A stretch of DNA of 64,000 nt from Oscillospiraceae bacterium (GTDB taxonomy: Bacteria; Bacillota; Clostridia; Oscillospirales; Oscillospiraceae): NCBI GenBank assembly GCA_022795735.1, contig JAAWHG010000001.1, positions 62,001-126,000 of the forward strand, read 5' to 3'. Each line of letters begins with the position of its first letter. Position 1 is the stretch's first letter. Positions 60,513 through 64,000 of the stretch are shown one piece after another. The notes under the pieces are model-generated. The model ran no database searches. It was not told where the DNA came from and saw nothing but the letters and a program-made list of their open reading frames with translations. Position numbers and translations under genes: made by a program.

Positions 60513-61316
60513 ATGCTGTTGGCCATCGACGTGGGCAATACCAATATGGTCTTTGGACTCTTTGAGGGGGAAAAGCTTCTGGGAAGCTTTCGCCTCCGCA
60601 CCGCGCCGGGGATTACCTCCGATGAAATCGGCATCCTGGCCTGTGAATATTTCAGCCGGTTCAGCCACGCGCCCGAATCGGTAGACGGCGTCATCATCGC
60701 CTCGGTAGTGCCCCAAATCATGTATTCTCTGACCAGCGCCATCATCAAGTACTTCGGCTGCGAGCCGCTTGTGGTAGACGTAGATGTGGACGCGGGGCTG
60801 CGTTACGACCCGAAGCTGCTGACCGTCCGTGAAAAGTTGGGTTCCGACCGCTCGGTCACCTGCATCGCGGCCATTGAAAAATATGGGACCCCGCTGATTG
60901 TCATCGACTTCGGCACCGCCACCACCGTGGACGCGATAGACAGCCAGGGCCTATACCGGGGCGGCACCATCGGCGCGGGCCTGCGGGTGAGCATGGACGC
61001 GCTGATTCAACAAACCGCCATGCTGCCCCGGGTTGAGCTCTGTATGCCCGAGCGGGTAATGGCGGGCAATACCATTGAACAGCTCCAGGCCGGCGTGGTG
61101 GCGGGCTATGTGGGCAACATTGAATATTTGATTACTCAGATCAAGCGGGAGCTGGACTGCGGCGTGGTCCGCGTGGTTGCAACAGGCGGCCTTTCCCGCC
61201 TGGTCTCGGAAAACACACCGCTGATCGACATCGTGGACAGCCAGCTTACCCTGGACGGCCTCCGGCTGATCTACGGGCGGAACCGGATGCCGCAAGCTCT
61301 GGTGAAAGGAGAATAA
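60513..61316 (+). CDS. coaX: Type III pantothenate kinase
   Basis: The 267-residue protein opens LLAIDVGNTNMVFGLFEG, the ASKHA phosphate-1 motif of CoaX, and has SVTCIAAIEKYG, IVIDFGTATTVDAID, GGTIGAGLRVSMDAL and ATGGLSRL. It starts coenzyme A synthesis. The ATG at 60513 has GGAGGGG before it, 13 nt after the phosphodiesterase stop. It lies 5 nt before hisZ. Confidence 0.95.
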   Translation: MLLAIDVGNTNMVFGLFEGEKLLGSFRLRTAPGITSDEIGILACEYFSRFSHAPESVDGVIIASVVPQIMYSLTSAIIKYFGCEPLVVDVDVDAGLRYDPKLLTVREKLGSDRSVTCIAAIEKYGTPLIVIDFGTATTVDAIDSQGLYRGGTIGAGLRVSMDALIQQTAMLPRVELCMPERVMAGNTIEQLQAGVVAGYVGNIEYLITQIKRELDCGVVRVVATGGLSRLVSENTPLIDIVDSQLTLDGLRLIYGRNRMPQALVKGE

Positions 61317-61321
61317 CCAAT

Positions 61322-62437
61322 ATGGGAGACTTGAAACAGGTCCTGCGCCGTGAGGAGCAGGCTATTTACCGCCTGCGCGCCCTCTACCAGAGCTTCGGAT
61401 ACCGCCCCTATAAAATGAATAAGTTTGAGGAGTACGACCTGTACGCCCACAACAAAAGCTTTTTACAGAGCGAGCAAATCCTCACCTTCACCGACACCGA
61501 CGGGCGGCTGATGGCCCTCAAACCCGATGTAACCCTCTCCATCATCAAGAACGCCAAGGAAACCGCCGGCCTCCAGAAGCTCTGCTATAGTGAGACCGTC
61601 TACCGTCCCTCCGGGGCCTACGGCGGCTTCCGGGAGATTATGCAGGCCGGTCTCGAGTGCGTTGGCGACCTGGATTTGTTTGCGACGGGCGAGGTAACGT
61701 TGCTGGCCGTTCAAAGTCTGGCCTCGGTCGCCGGACGCTATCTGCTCGACCTCTCTCATTTGGGCGTCCTCACCGGCGCGTTGGATGAGCTCACTGGCAG
61801 CGAGCAGGCGAAACGTGGAATTCTGCGCTGTATTGGGCAGAAAAATCCCCATGAGCTGGCCGCCGTCTGCCGGGAGGCCGGACTCTCTGAAGACGCTTGC
61901 AAACGTCTGCAAGCGTTGGCAAAGCTCCACGGCCCGCTGCCCGAAACCATCCCGGCCCTTGGAAAGCTTTGTCCCAACCAAAGAGCCGAATTGGCGGAGC
62001 TGGAGGGCCTGCACCGGATGCTGGAAACCGCCGGCGCGGCGGAGCATGTTGTGCTCGACCTTTCCATCGGAGGCGACATGCGCTATTATAACGGCCTTAT
62101 CTTCCAGGGATTTGTGGACGGCGTCGCCGAGCCCATCCTCTCCGGCGGCCGTTATGACAGTCTGGTAGCCAAACTGGGCAAGCGGGGCGGGGCTGTTGGG
62201 TTTGCGGTCTACCTGGATTTACTGGAACGTTTCGACCGCTCTCCCGACTATGATGTGGACGTGCTGCTGCTCTATGGGGACGAATGCAACCCCGCAGCGT
62301 TGCACAAAGCCGCGTCCGGCCTCAGAGATTCGGGGCACACGGTTCGTGTTGAGCAAAGCCGTCCAAAAGGACTGCATTACCGTCAACTCTACCAGTTCAA
62401 GGAAGGGAGGCTGGAGCATTTTGAAGAATCTACTTAA
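61322..62437 (+). CDS. hisZ: ATP phosphoribosyltransferase regulatory subunit HisZ
   Basis: The 371-residue protein is a HisRS paralogue: FGYRPYKMNKFEEYDLY, LMALKPDVTLSIIKN, CYSETVYRP, EIMQAGLECVGD and YYNGLIFQGFVDG. It lacks the tRNA-binding C-terminal domain. It activates the short catalytic HisG encoded next. AAAGGAG lies 9 nt before the ATG. Confidence 0.95.
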   Translation: MGDLKQVLRREEQAIYRLRALYQSFGYRPYKMNKFEEYDLYAHNKSFLQSEQILTFTDTDGRLMALKPDVTLSIIKNAKETAGLQKLCYSETVYRPSGAYGGFREIMQAGLECVGDLDLFATGEVTLLAVQSLASVAGRYLLDLSHLGVLTGALDELTGSEQAKRGILRCIGQKNPHELAAVCREAGLSEDACKRLQALAKLHGPLPETIPALGKLCPNQRAELAELEGLHRMLETAGAAEHVVLDLSIGGDMRYYNGLIFQGFVDGVAEPILSGGRYDSLVAKLGKRGGAVGFAVYLDLLERFDRSPDYDVDVLLLYGDECNPAALHKAASGLRDSGHTVRVEQSRPKGLHYRQLYQFKEGRLEHFEEST

Positions 62438-63067
62438 CATCGCCCTCCCCAAAGGCCGTCTCGGCAGCAACGTGCTCGGGTGCTTTGAGAAAGCCGGTTA
62501 TCCATGTCCCGATATTCATGCCTCCACCAGGCGGCTGGTTTTTGAAAACCCGGAAGCGGGGGTCCGTTATTTCTGGGTCAAGCCCTCCGACGTGGCCATT
62601 TACGTGGAACGCGGCGCAGCCGATCTCGGCGTCGCGGGGAAGGATATTCTGCTGGAGTATGTCCCAAAGGTATATGAACTTTTGGACACCGGTATGGGGG
62701 TCTGCCGCATGGCGGTTGCCGGGCCAAAGGACTTTCGGGACGACCCGTCCCGCACCCTCCGGGTCGCGACCAAGTTCCCACGCATTGCCCGGGACCACTA
62801 CGGCGCAAAAAGCCGGGAGATCGACATCATTCACTTAAACGGTTCCATCGAGCTGGCTCCCATTTTGGGCCTCTCCGACGTGATCGTGGATATCATTGAA
62901 ACCGGGACCACCTTGCGGGAAAATGATTTGGCTCCGCTGGAGGACATCGTCCCCGTCAGCGCCCGGTTGATTGCCAATCAGGTGAGTTATCAGTTCAAGC
63001 ATGCGGAAATCGACAGGCTGTGCCGCGATTTGGACCAGTTTTTGGCGCAGCGGCAGGAGGAAAAGAA

Positions 63068-63071
<4 letters not shown>
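62421..63071 (+). CDS. hisG: ATP phosphoribosyltransferase, short form
   Basis: The 216-residue protein reads KNLLNIALPKGRLGSNVLGC at its start and holds RGAADLGVAGKDIL, VATKFPRIARDHY and LSDVIVDIIETGTTLREN. The C-terminal ACT-like domain of long HisG is absent, consistent with dependence on HisZ. The start is TTG at 62421, inside the end of hisZ, with GGAGG 10 nt and GGAG 4 nt before it. Its stop overlaps the hisD start (ATGA). Confidence 0.95.

Positions 63072-64000
<929 letters not shown>

Overview
The window (about 57% GC) looks like core chromosome of an endospore-forming Clostridia, most likely an Oscillospiraceae-type gut firmicute such as Oscillibacter or Flavonifractor relatives. The signs are sporulation genes (ylbJ, yqfC, yqfD, a GerMN lipoprotein), Gram-positive gene orders (yqfC-yqfD-phoH-ybeY-era, dprA-topA-trmFO, plsX-rnc, smc-ftsY), strong AGGAGG ribosome sites, sigma-A promoters and many lipoproteins. 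The genus is inference; the class is well supported.

Layout. 1-5400 (minus): ylbJ, a Cys4 small protein, a 32-residue yqzL-like gene, recO, mutS2, an HPr-family gene and the start of uvrC. 5405-5461: a perfect 23-bp inverted repeat that contains the ribosome sites of divergent ylbJ and yqfC. 5467-9355 (plus): yqfC-yqfD-phoH-ybeY-era, mostly coupled by ATGA overlaps. 9469-14542 (plus): a sugar or polyol ABC importer and a sorbitol-type dehydrogenase behind a consensus sigma-A promoter. 14655-20744 (minus): a glycosidase-like lipoprotein, then GerMN lipoprotein, histidine kinase, response regulator and ComEA-like protein. 20872-23575 (plus): a D,D-carboxypeptidase, a family 4 uracil-DNA glycosylase and an SLH protein. 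23648-35747 (minus): polysaccharide deacetylase, leuS, rsfS, an LCP protein, a nadD-yqeK fusion, yhbY, rdgB, ftsY and smc.

35748-44924 is an accessory block lying between smc and rnc, which are adjacent in many Firmicutes. It holds a TIM-barrel-like lipoprotein, a YbhJ-type aconitase-family hydratase, a MATE pump divergent from a TetR regulator, a nitroreductase preceded by a broken TIGR04076-type gene, and a chemoreceptor. Several of these genes are clearly AT-richer than the core.

44925-54352 (minus) resumes the core: trkH-trkA-trmH-dprA-topA-trmFO-plsX-rnc, probably one long unit from the promoter at 54373-54401. 54453-64000 is mostly plus: an unknown gene with a sporulation-like promoter, trpS, tagO-type transferase, UDP-GlcNAc 2-epimerase, a membrane-anchored unknown, two small minus-strand genes, a phosphodiesterase, coaX, and the start of a his operon (hisZ, short hisG, hisD cut by the window edge).

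I found no CRISPR array, insertion sequence, prophage, tRNA or rRNA, and no clear new defence system. The most interesting items are the ylbJ/yqfC palindrome, the accessory block splitting rnc from smc, the NadD-YqeK fusion, the HPr variant lacking the usual Arg-Pro after its histidine, the stop-interrupted TIGR04076 gene, and several short conserved-looking genes.
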